Assembly (NCBI GenBank): GCA_964634755.1
Contig: CAZWJH010000032.1
Coordinates: 1-24,062, forward strand
Direction of reading: 5' to 3'
Length of the DNA stretch: 24,062 nucleotides
Source: JALXDT01 sp964634755
Lineage (GTDB): Bacteria; Acidobacteriota; Aminicenantia; JAMOAD01
Both the position numbers and the translations under genes were made by a program. The notes beneath the pieces are model-generated. The model was not told the DNA's origin. It was given only the letters and a program-made list of their open reading frames with translations, and did not search any database. This document shows positions 1 through 7,633 of this stretch, piece after piece (positions within the stretch are counted from its first letter, which is position 1; every line of letters starts with the position of its first letter).

Positions 1-219
1 TACTTGATTTTATTACCCTTTTCAAGCACAAAATTTTTCGGGACAGTAATGATTTTTAATAACAAATAATTCTATTTGTCAGATCAAACAATTATTAACA
101 TTTATTTATTAAAAAAATATACAAAAAACCTTTTAAATTCTCTCAAGTGCCCTTAAACTCACAAATTTTTACTTATAAATTAAAGATATAAACACTTAAC
201 TTCCCATAAAAAGGATAAA

Positions 220-897
220 TTACTTTATACCCAACGCTATATGGAGCCTGTAAGAAAAATTGTAGCCATACTTCATCGCGTACTTTATGATATCAGAAGA
301 GAGAGAATCCATCTCATTCTTTTCACTGGAAAGAGGCATTATATAGATTTTTTGCAAAGGTATGCCAATTTTTTTTCTTAACTCCTCAATTTCATCAAAA
401 TCCTCACTATCTTTTACGACAAATTTGAAAATTGATTTTTCATAATTCGCAAACTCTTTTAATATACTGATATTTATCCTTCTTTCATAAGGCTCTCCGC
501 TATTGGAAAGCTTTGGGGATACATTAAAATGCAAGCCAAAGGGGAAAAGCTCTCTTCCGCTCAAAGTTCCATTTGTCTCTATCTCAATGCTGTCGAACTC
601 ATTTTTACTCTCTATTATTATCTCCTTTATCAAATCTCTCTGTAAAAGAGGATCTCCTCCGGTGATTACCAAATTGGAAGCCTTATCCTTTATTTCCTTA
701 ATTTTTTTCACAACAATTTCAGGAGTTTCTTTTACCCATTTATTTGAAAAATTACTGTCTACAGCATAAAGAGTATCACAAAAAGAGCATCTTAGATTGC
801 ACCCCGTCGTTCTTAAAAAGACTGAAAGGACACCACTCTTCGGTCCTTCCCCTTGAAAGGATAAAAACAGAGAATTATAAAGGAGATATTTCTTCAA
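220..897 (-). CDS. queE: 7-carboxy-7-deazaguanine synthase (QueE), radical SAM
   Basis: Converts 6-carboxy-5,6,7,8-tetrahydropterin to 7-carboxy-7-deazaguanine, a cytoplasmic step of queuosine/preQ0 synthesis that uses SAM and a [4Fe-4S] cluster. Seen: the N-terminal substrate-loop motif FQGEGP (14-19), the cluster cysteines C33, C37 and C40 in CNLRCSFCDT, and a TGGDP SAM-binding segment near residue 80. At 225 aa it is of normal length for the family. The start overlaps the end of queD by 23 nt, so the two are translationally coupled, and QueD makes the QueE substrate. It is the last gene of the SAM-hydroxide adenosyltransferase, queD, queE operon. No terminator is obvious in the AT-rich 219 nt that follow, in which I see no other gene. 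Confidence 0.95.
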   Translation of the reverse strand: MKKYLLYNSLFLSFQGEGPKSGVLSVFLRTTGCNLRCSFCDTLYAVDSNFSNKWVKETPEIVVKKIKEIKDKASNLVITGGDPLLQRDLIKEIIIESKNEFDSIEIETNGTLSGRELFPFGLHFNVSPKLSNSGEPYERRINISILKEFANYEKSIFKFVVKDSEDFDEIEELRKKIGIPLQKIYIMPLSSEKNEMDSLSSDIIKYAMKYGYNFSYRLHIALGIK

Positions 898-1312
898 AAT
901 TAACTTTTATAAAGTTTTCCTTATCCATACGGCAGAATCCGCTCTGAGTAGGAGTTTCAAAAACTTCAACTTCAACACTATCAAGTTTCAACTTCTCAAT
1001 GAGTCTTGAGGCTATGAAAATTGCAAGATTTTCAGCTGTAGGATTCCTATCTAAAAGAATTATTCTTTGATCCAATTTTTTCAAGCCTTCAACAATAGGG
1101 TCGTCTCTAAATAGGATTATTTTATGATCAAGAAGGTTTACTATTAATTCTTTTAAATCTCCAAAATCCGCAACCATCCCCCATTTGTTCAAATCACCTA
1201 TTGCTTTTACCTTCACCTTATAAGTGTGACCATGTAAAAACCTGCACTTTTCTGAATGCTGCCACAACCTGTGAGCTGAATCAAATGTTTTTTCCCAACG
1301 AATTTCCATCAT
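875..1312 (-). CDS. queD: 6-carboxy-tetrahydropterin synthase (QueD)
   Basis: Converts 7,8-dihydroneopterin triphosphate to 6-carboxy-5,6,7,8-tetrahydropterin, the step before QueE. It belongs to the 6-pyruvoyl-tetrahydropterin synthase (T-fold) family. Seen: zinc ligands H14, H27 and H29 (SAHR and the HGH motif), catalytic C23 four residues before the HGH, the DHK segment (LDHKIIL) carrying the family histidine, PTAEN, and a C-terminal VEVFETPT with the pterin-anchoring glutamate. The 145-aa length is typical. The start (ATG ATG) lies 4 nt after the TGA of the upstream gene without a strong SD, so it is probably translated by coupling. Its 3' end overlaps queE. Confidence 0.95.
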   Translation of the reverse strand: MMEIRWEKTFDSAHRLWQHSEKCRFLHGHTYKVKVKAIGDLNKWGMVADFGDLKELIVNLLDHKIILFRDDPIVEGLKKLDQRIILLDRNPTAENLAIFIASRLIEKLKLDSVEVEVFETPTQSGFCRMDKENFIKVNFEEISPL

Positions 1313-1316
1313 ATTC

Positions 1317-2111
1317 TCAATAATATATTAACCTTACCTTTGCATTCAAGCCTGCTTTCAAATACTTAAAAGCAGAACTTCTATTCATGGAAATTTCAAG
1401 ATTTCCATGACTTCCGATCAGCATAAATGGAGCTCCTTTCCCATCAGCATATGTTTTTGCAAATTGGGTAATTTCATTTCCCTTAATTTCAATTTTGAAT
1501 TTAGTTGAGCCCGAGTTTGATATATTTGAAAATAAAAAATCCTTTGATATATTTGTGATAAGATTTCCAAATTTATCAATGTAAACGATTTTTCCCTCCA
1601 TCTCACTTTTAGAAACAACAGAAGGGTAATAGCTATCTTTTACTATATATTCATCCGTTTCATTTCCAAGTCTTGATGGGTCAACTCCTTTGCTCAAATA
1701 TGCAGCAATAGGAGCCATCTTATCACGAGCTTCGAAAGTGGAAGGGGAATCACTTAAAAAATAGTGAGCAGCATCAACAACTCTAACATAGCTTTCCTCT
1801 TTTTTTAGAATTGGAGTTAAGACTCCGTTGTCAGGAGCTACAAGATAGTATCTTTCATAACTTACCAAAAGAATTCCTCTCTCAGTTCCAACTCCGGGAT
1901 CAATAACAACAAGAAATATAGTATTTGGAGGAAAATATTGCAAATTTTTCTCCACCACAAAGGAAGCAGAATCAATGTGAAAAGAGGGAAGACCGTTAGC
2001 TATATCAATAACTTCGGCCTCCGGGTTAATTTTGGAGATTACCCCTTTTAAAACACCGATAAAATAATCCTTTTCTCCAAAATCAGTAATAAGTCCAATA
2101 TATTTTTTCAT
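1317..2111 (-). CDS. SAM hydroxide adenosyltransferase (DUF62 family)
   Basis: Family members hydrolyse S-adenosylmethionine to adenosine and methionine; relatives are the fluorinase and chlorinase. Seen: ITDFGEKD (8-15), the IDPGVGTER block with D71 and R78 at the 7-residue spacing of the catalytic pair, APDNGVLTP, a KFGNLITNI motif in the C-terminal barrel and a GSHGNLEI segment. The usual FHGRD motif, whose His is reported as catalytic in the archaeal enzyme, reads FEARD here (residues 126-130), so His is replaced by Glu127. The length of 264 aa is normal. It is first in the operon with queD and queE, and methionine/adenosine recycling from SAM could serve neighbouring radical SAM enzymes (inference). 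A promoter 6 nt before the ATG suggests leaderless expression. Confidence 0.88.
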   Translation of the reverse strand: MKKYIGLITDFGEKDYFIGVLKGVISKINPEAEVIDIANGLPSFHIDSASFVVEKNLQYFPPNTIFLVVIDPGVGTERGILLVSYERYYLVAPDNGVLTPILKKEESYVRVVDAAHYFLSDSPSTFEARDKMAPIAAYLSKGVDPSRLGNETDEYIVKDSYYPSVVSKSEMEGKIVYIDKFGNLITNISKDFLFSNISNSGSTKFKIEIKGNEITQFAKTYADGKGAPFMLIGSHGNLEISMNRSSAFKYLKAGLNAKVRLIYY

Positions 2112-2117
2112 TAAAAA

Positions 2118-2146
2118 ATTCTATATTATTTGAGGATAAATTTCAA
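2118..2146 (-). promoter_or_regulatory. Sigma-70 type promoter of the DUF62-queD-queE operon
   Basis: On the minus strand, -35 TTGAAA (2146-2141), a 17-bp spacer and -10 TAGAAT (2123-2118). Only 6 nt separate the -10 box from the ATG at 2111 and no SD is visible, so transcription probably starts at or next to the start codon. Confidence 0.5.
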
Positions 2147-2194
2147 GAAATCCTTTCTCCAGAAAATGTTTAATCTTATTTATATGTTAAGATA

Positions 2195-2224
2195 TTGACA
2201 AATATAATGTTTAAAAATTAAAAT
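2195..2224 (+). promoter_or_regulatory. Sigma-70 type promoter of the VKOR-thioredoxin gene
   Basis: A perfect -35 TTGACA (2195-2200), an 18-bp spacer and -10 TAAAAT (2219-2224). The ATG at 2231 follows after 6 nt with no SD, which predicts a leaderless mRNA. It is divergent from the promoter at 2118-2146. Confidence 0.5.
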
Positions 2225-2230
2225 TATAAT

Positions 2231-3022
2231 ATGAAAAAAGGCTTTTTATTGTCCCTCTTCTGTTTAGCTGGTTTTTTACTTAATACGGTAGAATTCATTA
2301 TTCGTTTTTTCGGTAAAAGTGTGTGTGAAAAGGAATCATGCAAGATAGTAATGTCATATGTAAAATACGGAGATATTATACTTGTACTCGGCGGAATCAT
2401 TGTTTTTCTCATCTTGTTTTTAGCGTCTTTGCCAATCGAAACAAACCAAAACTTCTCAAAAATATTTCCGTTAGTTTTTGATTCTCTTTTAGCAATCTCA
2501 ATCACAGCGGAGGGTTTTTTGGTTGGATTTCAGGTATTCAGAGTAAAAACATATTGTTCTTTTTGTTTTACTGTTTTCATGATTTTCTTATCTGTGCTTC
2601 TCTTAAGAATACTTCAAAAGAGGTTGCTTCCCTTTATAGGCTTGATAAATTTCGGTATGATATTTTCCCTGATGTTTTTAATTTCCTCTCCTTTACAGCC
2701 AAACAAGTGCCTTCCGGAGTCGAGTTATACACTAATTTATAGTAAAAACTGTCCTCACTGCAAAAGAGTAATGAAGTTTTTAGATTCAAAATCAGTAAAA
2801 TATACTGCAATTCCCGCCGAGAAAAACAAAGAGTTTCTGAATATGTTTCAAATAAATAATGTTCCAATACTCATTATAAGATCACAGAATGAAGTCAAAA
2901 TAGTTACAGGAGAAGAAAAGATTAAATCTCTATTTGATTTTAATTTTAATAATCAAAAAAATAATTTACCCTTTCTTCCTAACCAAAGTGATTCCTGCAA
3001 GATTGGAGCACCTTGTAAATAA
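2231..3022 (+). CDS. VKOR-like membrane protein fused to a thioredoxin-like domain
   Basis: A quinone-linked disulfide-forming protein that would oxidise periplasmic thiols. The N-terminal half is a multi-span membrane domain with a loop pair C32/C37 (CEKESC) and the active-site CSFC (C109/C112) in a helix, as in bacterial vitamin K epoxide reductase homologues. The C-terminal domain starts near residue 160 and carries CPHC (C174/C177) with the cis-Pro segment NNVPILI, which is thioredoxin/glutaredoxin-like. Natural VKOR-Trx fusions are well known in bacteria that lack DsbB. Two more cysteines lie near the C-terminus. The start is set by the ATG directly behind a promoter; there is no SD. It converges on the downstream gene with 7 nt between the stops. 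Confidence 0.85.
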   Translation: MKKGFLLSLFCLAGFLLNTVEFIIRFFGKSVCEKESCKIVMSYVKYGDIILVLGGIIVFLILFLASLPIETNQNFSKIFPLVFDSLLAISITAEGFLVGFQVFRVKTYCSFCFTVFMIFLSVLLLRILQKRLLPFIGLINFGMIFSLMFLISSPLQPNKCLPESSYTLIYSKNCPHCKRVMKFLDSKSVKYTAIPAEKNKEFLNMFQINNVPILIIRSQNEVKIVTGEEKIKSLFDFNFNNQKNNLPFLPNQSDSCKIGAPCK

Positions 3023-3029
3023 GTATCGG

Positions 3030-4286
3030 TTAATTTAAAAGTTTGGCTACCTCTTCCTGCTTTCTCCAATCCCCGAAAATTTTACCTTTCGGTAAATATT
3101 TGTTAACAAACTTTTTAACCTTTTCTGGAATTTTCCCTGCAGGCTTCCTATAAAATGGTGTTTGAGGTAAAGGCATAAATGTGTGAGCATGAATCCTTGC
3201 CCCATAATTTACAAGCTCTTCCATAAACTCCACACTCTCGGAAATATCCCTCTCCGTCTCTTCGGGAAGTCCGAAAATAAAGTCAACATCAATCCCATAG
3301 CCATATTTTAAAGAGCGTTTTACAGCATTTTTAACATGTTCAACCCTATGCCCTCTGTGAATTTTCTCTAAAAGAGTATTACTACCTGTCTGAGCCCCTA
3401 TAACAAGTCTTTTGTTATCAGTATATTTTCTCAAAAGCTCAAGTGTTTGCTTATTCACATGCTCTGGCCTTATTTCTGAGGGAAATGTCCCGAAAAAAAT
3501 TCTTCCATTATTCTTTAAAAGCTTTCTCATCTCTTTAAGAAGTTTTTCAATTGCATCATAATTAATTGTCTTTCCATCATGGGAACCGTAGGATAAGGCA
3601 TTCGGAGATATAAACCTCATATCCCTCATCCCCCTTTTTTTCAAAATTTCAACATATTTTAGAATATTCTCAATACTTCTATGCCTGACTTTTGCCCCGA
3701 AAAGCTGTGGAGTCTGACAATAATAACAAACATAAGGGCATCCGCGAGTAATCTCAATGGGACCGAATTTTTCATACTTTAAAGAAAACGGAGGATAATC
3801 ATCAAGTCTGATTTTCTCACCTTTAAGACCTGAAAAATAGTCTCCACTTCTCACAAAAGAAATTCCTTTTATTTCATTAAAATCTCTTTTATTTAAAACC
3901 GCATAAATAAAGCTCTCAAAACTTTTCTCGGCTTCTCCTCTGAAGACAAAATCAAAATCATTCAAAAGAGTCTCCTTTGGTACTCCCGAAGGGTGGGGAC
4001 CTCCTCCTATGATAAGAACCTCCGGATATGCTGCTCTGATTTCTTTTGCAATTTTATAGTATTCAAACTTTTGCAGAGTGAAAAATGAAAAGAGAACAAA
4101 AATTTTACTCTCTTTTTCAGAGGTTATTTCTTTTAATAATTTGAAAAGAGATTTTTGCTCTTCCGGGTAAAAGATTCTTACGGACTTCTCAAACTCCGGA
4201 TTAATCTCAAGTACCCCTGAAAGAGTGTTCATTCCGTATCTATTACCCTTTTTGTAATAAAACACAAGTGAAACCTTACTTCTCAT
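3030..4286 (-). CDS. B12-binding-domain radical SAM protein (MJ_1487-like)
   Basis: Residues about 60-130 look like a cobalamin-binding Rossmann domain (IIGGGPHPSG at 92-101, then DFVFRGEAE), although the DxHxxG cobalamin-ligand motif is not evident. The radical SAM domain begins at EITRGCPYVCYYC with cluster cysteines C183, C187 and C190, followed by QTPQLFG. It resembles the family named B12-binding domain/radical SAM domain protein, MJ_1487 family (TIGR04013, from memory). The substrate is unknown. At 418 aa it is a complete protein. It has its own promoter inside the 3' end of rdgB and no SD, so it is likely expressed independently of the rdgB operon. Confidence 0.82.
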   Translation of the reverse strand: MRSKVSLVFYYKKGNRYGMNTLSGVLEINPEFEKSVRIFYPEEQKSLFKLLKEITSEKESKIFVLFSFFTLQKFEYYKIAKEIRAAYPEVLIIGGGPHPSGVPKETLLNDFDFVFRGEAEKSFESFIYAVLNKRDFNEIKGISFVRSGDYFSGLKGEKIRLDDYPPFSLKYEKFGPIEITRGCPYVCYYCQTPQLFGAKVRHRSIENILKYVEILKKRGMRDMRFISPNALSYGSHDGKTINYDAIEKLLKEMRKLLKNNGRIFFGTFPSEIRPEHVNKQTLELLRKYTDNKRLVIGAQTGSNTLLEKIHRGHRVEHVKNAVKRSLKYGYGIDVDFIFGLPEETERDISESVEFMEELVNYGARIHAHTFMPLPQTPFYRKPAGKIPEKVKKFVNKYLPKGKIFGDWRKQEEVAKLLN

Positions 4287-4291
4287 CGGTT

Positions 4292-4321
4292 ATTTTAATT
4301 GAGATTAATAGATTTTTTCAA
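4292..4321 (-). promoter_or_regulatory. Sigma-70 type promoter of the B12/radical SAM gene
   Basis: On the minus strand, -35 TTGAAA (4321-4316), an 18-bp spacer and -10 TAAAAT (4297-4292). The ATG at 4286 follows after 5 nt without an SD. The -35 box lies in the last codons of rdgB. Confidence 0.5.
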
Positions 4322-4910
4322 GATATTTTAAAAGTTTTTTTATGGCTCTTCCCCTGTGGGAAAATTTATTTTTAACCTCAGACGGAATCTGTGCAAATGT
4401 TTTTCTTGTTTTTGAATAATAGAAAATAGGGTCATAACCAAAACCATTGCTCCCCTGAGGTTTTTCAAATATATAACCACAAACCTTTCCCTTGAAAGTT
4501 TTAATAAGCTTTCCTCTGTGAGCAAGAGCTGTTACACTTACAAAACAGGCTTTTCTTTCAGGTTTATCTTTACCTTTAAGCTTTTCCAGGATTTTTGAGA
4601 TTCTCTCATTATCATCTTTACCTATTCGTGAAGAGTAAATTCCCGGAAATCCTCCCAATGAGGGTATAACAAGTCCTGAATCTTCCGATATAACAGGTAG
4701 CTCAGTTTTCTCGGAGTAATAAAGTACTTTGATTATTGCATTCTCCTCAAAAGTTTTACCACTTTCCTCGGGCTCTTCAATACTGCCTAAGACATCATCA
4801 AGTTTTAATATCTTTATATTTAAGTCTGAAAAATATTTTTGGAATTCCTTTACCTTTCCGGAATTTTTTGTTGCAAGCAGGATTTGATTAAATCTCTTCT
4901 CTTTCTTCAA
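4305..4910 (-). CDS. rdgB: XTP/dITP pyrophosphatase (RdgB/HAM1)
   Basis: House-cleaning nucleotidase that hydrolyses dITP, XTP and ITP to monophosphates, keeping deaminated purines out of DNA and RNA. Seen: the N-terminal LLATKNSGKVKEF nucleotide-binding motif, SEDSGL with the metal-binding acidic residue, FPGIYSSR, SNGFGYDPIF and the C-terminal KFSHRGRAI motif. I chose the TTG at 4910 because AGGA sits 8 nt upstream, which gives about 201 aa, the usual family length. The longest open frame begins at a GTG at 4946 but has no SD and adds 12 residues with no family match. The start overlaps the mgtC-like gene by 23 nt. It is the last gene of a three-gene operon. Confidence 0.93.
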   Translation of the reverse strand: MKKEKRFNQILLATKNSGKVKEFQKYFSDLNIKILKLDDVLGSIEEPEESGKTFEENAIIKVLYYSEKTELPVISEDSGLVIPSLGGFPGIYSSRIGKDDNERISKILEKLKGKDKPERKACFVSVTALAHRGKLIKTFKGKVCGYIFEKPQGSNGFGYDPIFYYSKTRKTFAQIPSEVKNKFSHRGRAIKKLLKYLEKIY

Positions 4911-5547
4911 GTCTGAATTCCTGTATTCCTTCAAGTGAGTAAGCACGCTGAATTAAACTTTTTCTATCAAACTCTTTTGCGGTAAATTCAATATCCCAGT
5001 AATAGATAACATCCTCTTTACCCTGAAGATAGCTTTTAATATCATCCTCATTTATTTTGAACTTCTTAAATATAACGGATGATTCAAGAGGGTATGTTGA
5101 CTTAAGATGAATAATATACCGCTTAAAAGGCCTTTCAATAACATCCTCAAACTTTTTTAAAAGTGTAAGAACCAGGAGGATGAAAATAGTGGAAACAGAG
5201 GATATAACATAAAGCCCTACTCCAACTCCCATTCCTATAGAAGCTGTTACCCACAGAGTGGCAGCGGTTGTAATTCCATGAATCTCAGAGCCTCTTAACT
5301 TTATTATAGTACCTGCACCCAAAAAACCTATACCTGTAATTATATTTGCCGCTATTCTTGAAGGGTCTCCGAGAACAGTGCTTCCGGCTTTTACCATCTC
5401 AAGTGAAATAATAGTCAAAAGAGTTGAACCAAAAGCTATGAGAATCATTGTCCTGAATCCGGCAGGTTTCCCCTTAACCCCTCTTTCCATCCCGATAAGC
5501 CCGCCCAAAAGCATTGAAAGAACAAGTTTAAAGAATATGTTAATCAT
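4888..5547 (-). CDS. MgtC/SapB family inner-membrane protein
   Basis: Polytopic membrane protein. The N-terminal half has the family signature: GGLIGMERGVKGKPAGFRT, then GSTLLTIIS, DPSRIAANIITGIGFLGAG and GITTAATLW. The C-terminal soluble domain of about 80 aa is ACT-like in related proteins. MgtC itself modulates the F1Fo ATPase and Mg2+ stress in pathogens; for environmental homologues the role is unproven. The ATG at 5547 is preceded by GGAGGAG at 6-nt spacing and overlaps the end of the upstream gene by 8 nt, so it is preferred over the in-frame TTG at 5583. Confidence 0.88.
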   Translation of the reverse strand: MINIFFKLVLSMLLGGLIGMERGVKGKPAGFRTMILIAFGSTLLTIISLEMVKAGSTVLGDPSRIAANIITGIGFLGAGTIIKLRGSEIHGITTAATLWVTASIGMGVGVGLYVISSVSTIFILLVLTLLKKFEDVIERPFKRYIIHLKSTYPLESSVIFKKFKINEDDIKSYLQGKEDVIYYWDIEFTAKEFDRKSLIQRAYSLEGIQEFRLEEREEI

Positions 5548-5809
5548 CAAGCTCCTCCGGATCCTTTGAGATAAGCTCTTCAAATTTGCTTTTTGCTTCC
5601 TGCTTTTTCTTCTGGCTTATGTCAAATGCAGCTTTTAAGGTTTCATCAACCAACTCCTTTTTCTTGATTTCCTTTCCCAAGAGCTCGTCAAGAGAAGCTT
5701 TTTTCTTTGCTTTGTGTCTTTCAACCTTAACCACCTGCTCAGTCTCCCTGTCCACCCAGAGAATTGATTTACATACAGGGCATATTATTTTCATTATCTT
5801 TTCACTCAT
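5540..5809 (-). CDS. Small Cys-pair (zinc-finger-like) protein, unknown function
   Basis: A protein of 89 aa. The N-terminus holds one CPVC pair (C10/C13) followed by a short beta-type stretch (ILWVDRETEQVV). The rest is highly charged and probably helical, with SLDELLGKE and a C-terminal AKSKFEELISKDPEEL. A single CxxC suggests half of a zinc ribbon, possibly completed by dimerisation (inference). I do not recognise a characterised family, though similar short proteins occur in Acidobacteriota-like genomes (memory, weak). It is first in the operon with the mgtC-like gene and rdgB. Upstream, TATTAT lies 5 nt before the ATG, hinting at another leaderless start but with a poor -35. Confidence 0.75.
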   Translation of the reverse strand: MSEKIMKIICPVCKSILWVDRETEQVVKVERHKAKKKASLDELLGKEIKKKELVDETLKAAFDISQKKKQEAKSKFEELISKDPEELDD

Positions 5810-5955
5810 TCTTTATAATAACAAAAAAGAGAAATGAAAAAAAGCTTCCAAACACTCTTATAGCCTCAAGCATTTTTTTGTAAACTTTTTAGGATAACAC
5901 ACTTCACATTCCCTAACACAAAAACTCTTTTTCTGAATTTCAGGATAATCTTTTT

Positions 5956-7401
5956 TTACCTTATTATTTTAATGTAATCCCCTGTTTTCACTCTCTCATT
6001 CAGATGAAGATTGTTTATTATAGTGATTTTTTTCCAGAATTTCTTAGAAATAGCATTTGATACAAGAAAGGTTTGAAGAGAAACATTCCTTTTCACCTTT
6101 CTTACATAAACTCTGAAAGGTCTTCTGCTTAAACAATAGGGATTATTTAAAGTTGCAAAGGAGTTTAAAGAATAAAAGATAGCTCTTTTCCTTCTTTCGT
6201 ATGATTCCGGCGTTGCAGCTACCAAAAAAGTGTAAACATAATCTCCTTTTCTAACAGTATCAATAAAGGCTCTTACTCTATTTTCAGCACCTGAACTTTG
6301 TTTATTGTAAATCATAAAATCTATGTAATAGGCAGGAAAACCATTAACATTGGCTTCTCCGTATCTTAATAACTCTGTATTGGAGAATTTTTTATAAACT
6401 GTCTCAGCATATGTCGGAAGTTGCTTTGTTGTCTTTTCCGCAAAAAGTATAATAACAGAATTTTTATCCTTTGAAACCATCTTTACCTGAGTGGGGGTAT
6501 TGTAAACACTCCATCCGGGAGGTATTTTAAAGTAAAACCTCATATTCGGATGACAGAATCTTCCATTCTCCACAAAACCCTGGCGGGGATCTTTTCCATA
6601 AACGATTTTATTTATTCTCTTAAGATAAAAAGGTCTTCTTACTTCCAATTTTTTATCTTCTGACTGAAGAAGAGAAACTGCTCTCTCAATTCTTTTTTTT
6701 GTGAGAGGGTGTGTTGACAAAAAGTTAGGCAGATGGGGTCCCCCAGCTTCCTTTGGGAGATTTTCAAGTGAATTGAAAAATTTCACTATTCCCTCCGGAT
6801 TATAACCTGCTCTTCTCGCATATTCAATTCCCAGAGAATCTGCCTGATATTCATTATCTCTGCTGTACTTTAAAAATAAAAGCTGGGTCCCTATTGAAAT
6901 AAGAGGAGCAGCATCCCTTACCTTTTTGCTCAAACCGGCAGCTACCAAAATCCCCGCATTAAAAAGAAGAGCTCTTGACATTGCCTTTGCAGAATGCCTT
7001 GCATTTACATGCCCTAACTCATGTCCCAATACTGTGGCAAGTTCGCATTCACTGTTAAGTATTGCCAAAAGACCCCTTGTTATGTAAATATATCCTCCGG
7101 GTGCCGCAAAAGCATTGACTACCTCAGAGTCCAAAATTGAAAAATGATACTTCAAATCTTTCCTATGAACATGTTGAACAAGCCTTTGGCCAACCGTATT
7201 TATATAAAGATTAAGTTTTCTATCTTCGTAGATTCCGTATTCAGACCTTACACTATTATCAACGGATTTTCCCATTGCAATTTCCTGAGATTCTGAAATA
7301 AGCATAAGCTCCTTTTTACCCGTAACAGGATTAACTGCACAGCCCCAGACAAAAATAAGAGCTATAATAAAAACAAGAATAAGATACTTTTTTACTCTCA
7401 T
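5956..7401 (-). CDS. M48-family metalloprotease, lipoprotein, with C-terminal LysM-like segment
   Basis: Periplasmic zinc protease of the BepA/LoiP type, likely involved in outer-membrane protein quality control. Residues 1-20 are a lipoprotein signal with lipobox VWGC (C21). The HELGH zinc motif is at 127-131 and the third ligand is probably E184 in RDNEYQAD. A segment with YITRGLL precedes the active site, as in the family. Residues after about 280 form an extra domain, and the last 50 residues (LQTFLVSNAISKKFW to TGDYIKII) resemble a LysM fold. The start is firm: AGGAGG lies 5-6 nt before the ATG, and a TTGACA promoter lies upstream. At 481 aa it is longer than minimal M48 proteins because of the C-terminal extension. 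Confidence 0.9.
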   Translation of the reverse strand: MRVKKYLILVFIIALIFVWGCAVNPVTGKKELMLISESQEIAMGKSVDNSVRSEYGIYEDRKLNLYINTVGQRLVQHVHRKDLKYHFSILDSEVVNAFAAPGGYIYITRGLLAILNSECELATVLGHELGHVNARHSAKAMSRALLFNAGILVAAGLSKKVRDAAPLISIGTQLLFLKYSRDNEYQADSLGIEYARRAGYNPEGIVKFFNSLENLPKEAGGPHLPNFLSTHPLTKKRIERAVSLLQSEDKKLEVRRPFYLKRINKIVYGKDPRQGFVENGRFCHPNMRFYFKIPPGWSVYNTPTQVKMVSKDKNSVIILFAEKTTKQLPTYAETVYKKFSNTELLRYGEANVNGFPAYYIDFMIYNKQSSGAENRVRAFIDTVRKGDYVYTFLVAATPESYERRKRAIFYSLNSFATLNNPYCLSRRPFRVYVRKVKRNVSLQTFLVSNAISKKFWKKITIINNLHLNERVKTGDYIKIIR

Positions 7402-7420
7402 ATCTGCCTCCTCTCTTTTA

Positions 7421-7449
7421 TTAATACATTAAGAAAAATAAAATGTCAA
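7421..7449 (-). promoter_or_regulatory. Sigma-70 type promoter of the M48 protease gene
   Basis: On the minus strand, -35 TTGACA (7449-7444), a 17-bp spacer and -10 TATTAA (7426-7421). The SD GAGGAGG follows about 10 nt later, before the ATG at 7401. Confidence 0.5.
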
Positions 7450-7492
7450 TTAAGGATTTAAAAGAGATACAGAAAAGTTTTGTCTTCAAAAA

Positions 7493-7509
7493 TGTCGGAA
7501 AGTGCGACA
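7493..7509. promoter_or_regulatory. Probable upstream activator site for the sigma-54 promoter
   Basis: Inverted repeat TGTCG-N7-CGACA, followed by a lone TGTCA half-site at 7516-7520. It lies about 90 bp upstream of the -24 element at 7591, which is the usual position for the enhancer of an NtrC-type activator. The binding protein is not identified. Confidence 0.45.
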
Positions 7510-7590
7510 AACCTGTCATGTTTTTAATATCTCTACACTTTAACTAAAAAAAGCACCTTTTTTACACAGTAAAAAAAAGAAATATAAAAA

Positions 7591-7606
7591 TGGCACGCTT
7601 CTTGCT
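7591..7606 (+). promoter_or_regulatory. Sigma-54 promoter of the CARDB protein gene
   Basis: TGGCACGCTTCTTGCT matches the sigma-54 consensus TGGCACG-N4-TTGCA/T, with GG and GC exactly 10 nt apart. The predicted transcription start is near 7617, giving a leader of about 20 nt that contains the SD AGGAGG (7629-7634). Confidence 0.85.
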
Positions 7607-7633
7607 ATCCTTTATATAATTACTTTTTAGGAG

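Noticed and set aside
352..372. Sigma-54-like TTGGCATACCTTTGC on the minus strand
   Set aside because: GG and GC are 9 rather than 10 nt apart and it lies inside queE.
5850..5955. Cys-rich short frame on the minus strand after the M48 gene
   Set aside because: About 35 codons with several Cys but no ATG, GTG or TTG in a useful place and no SD; may be chance or a remnant.
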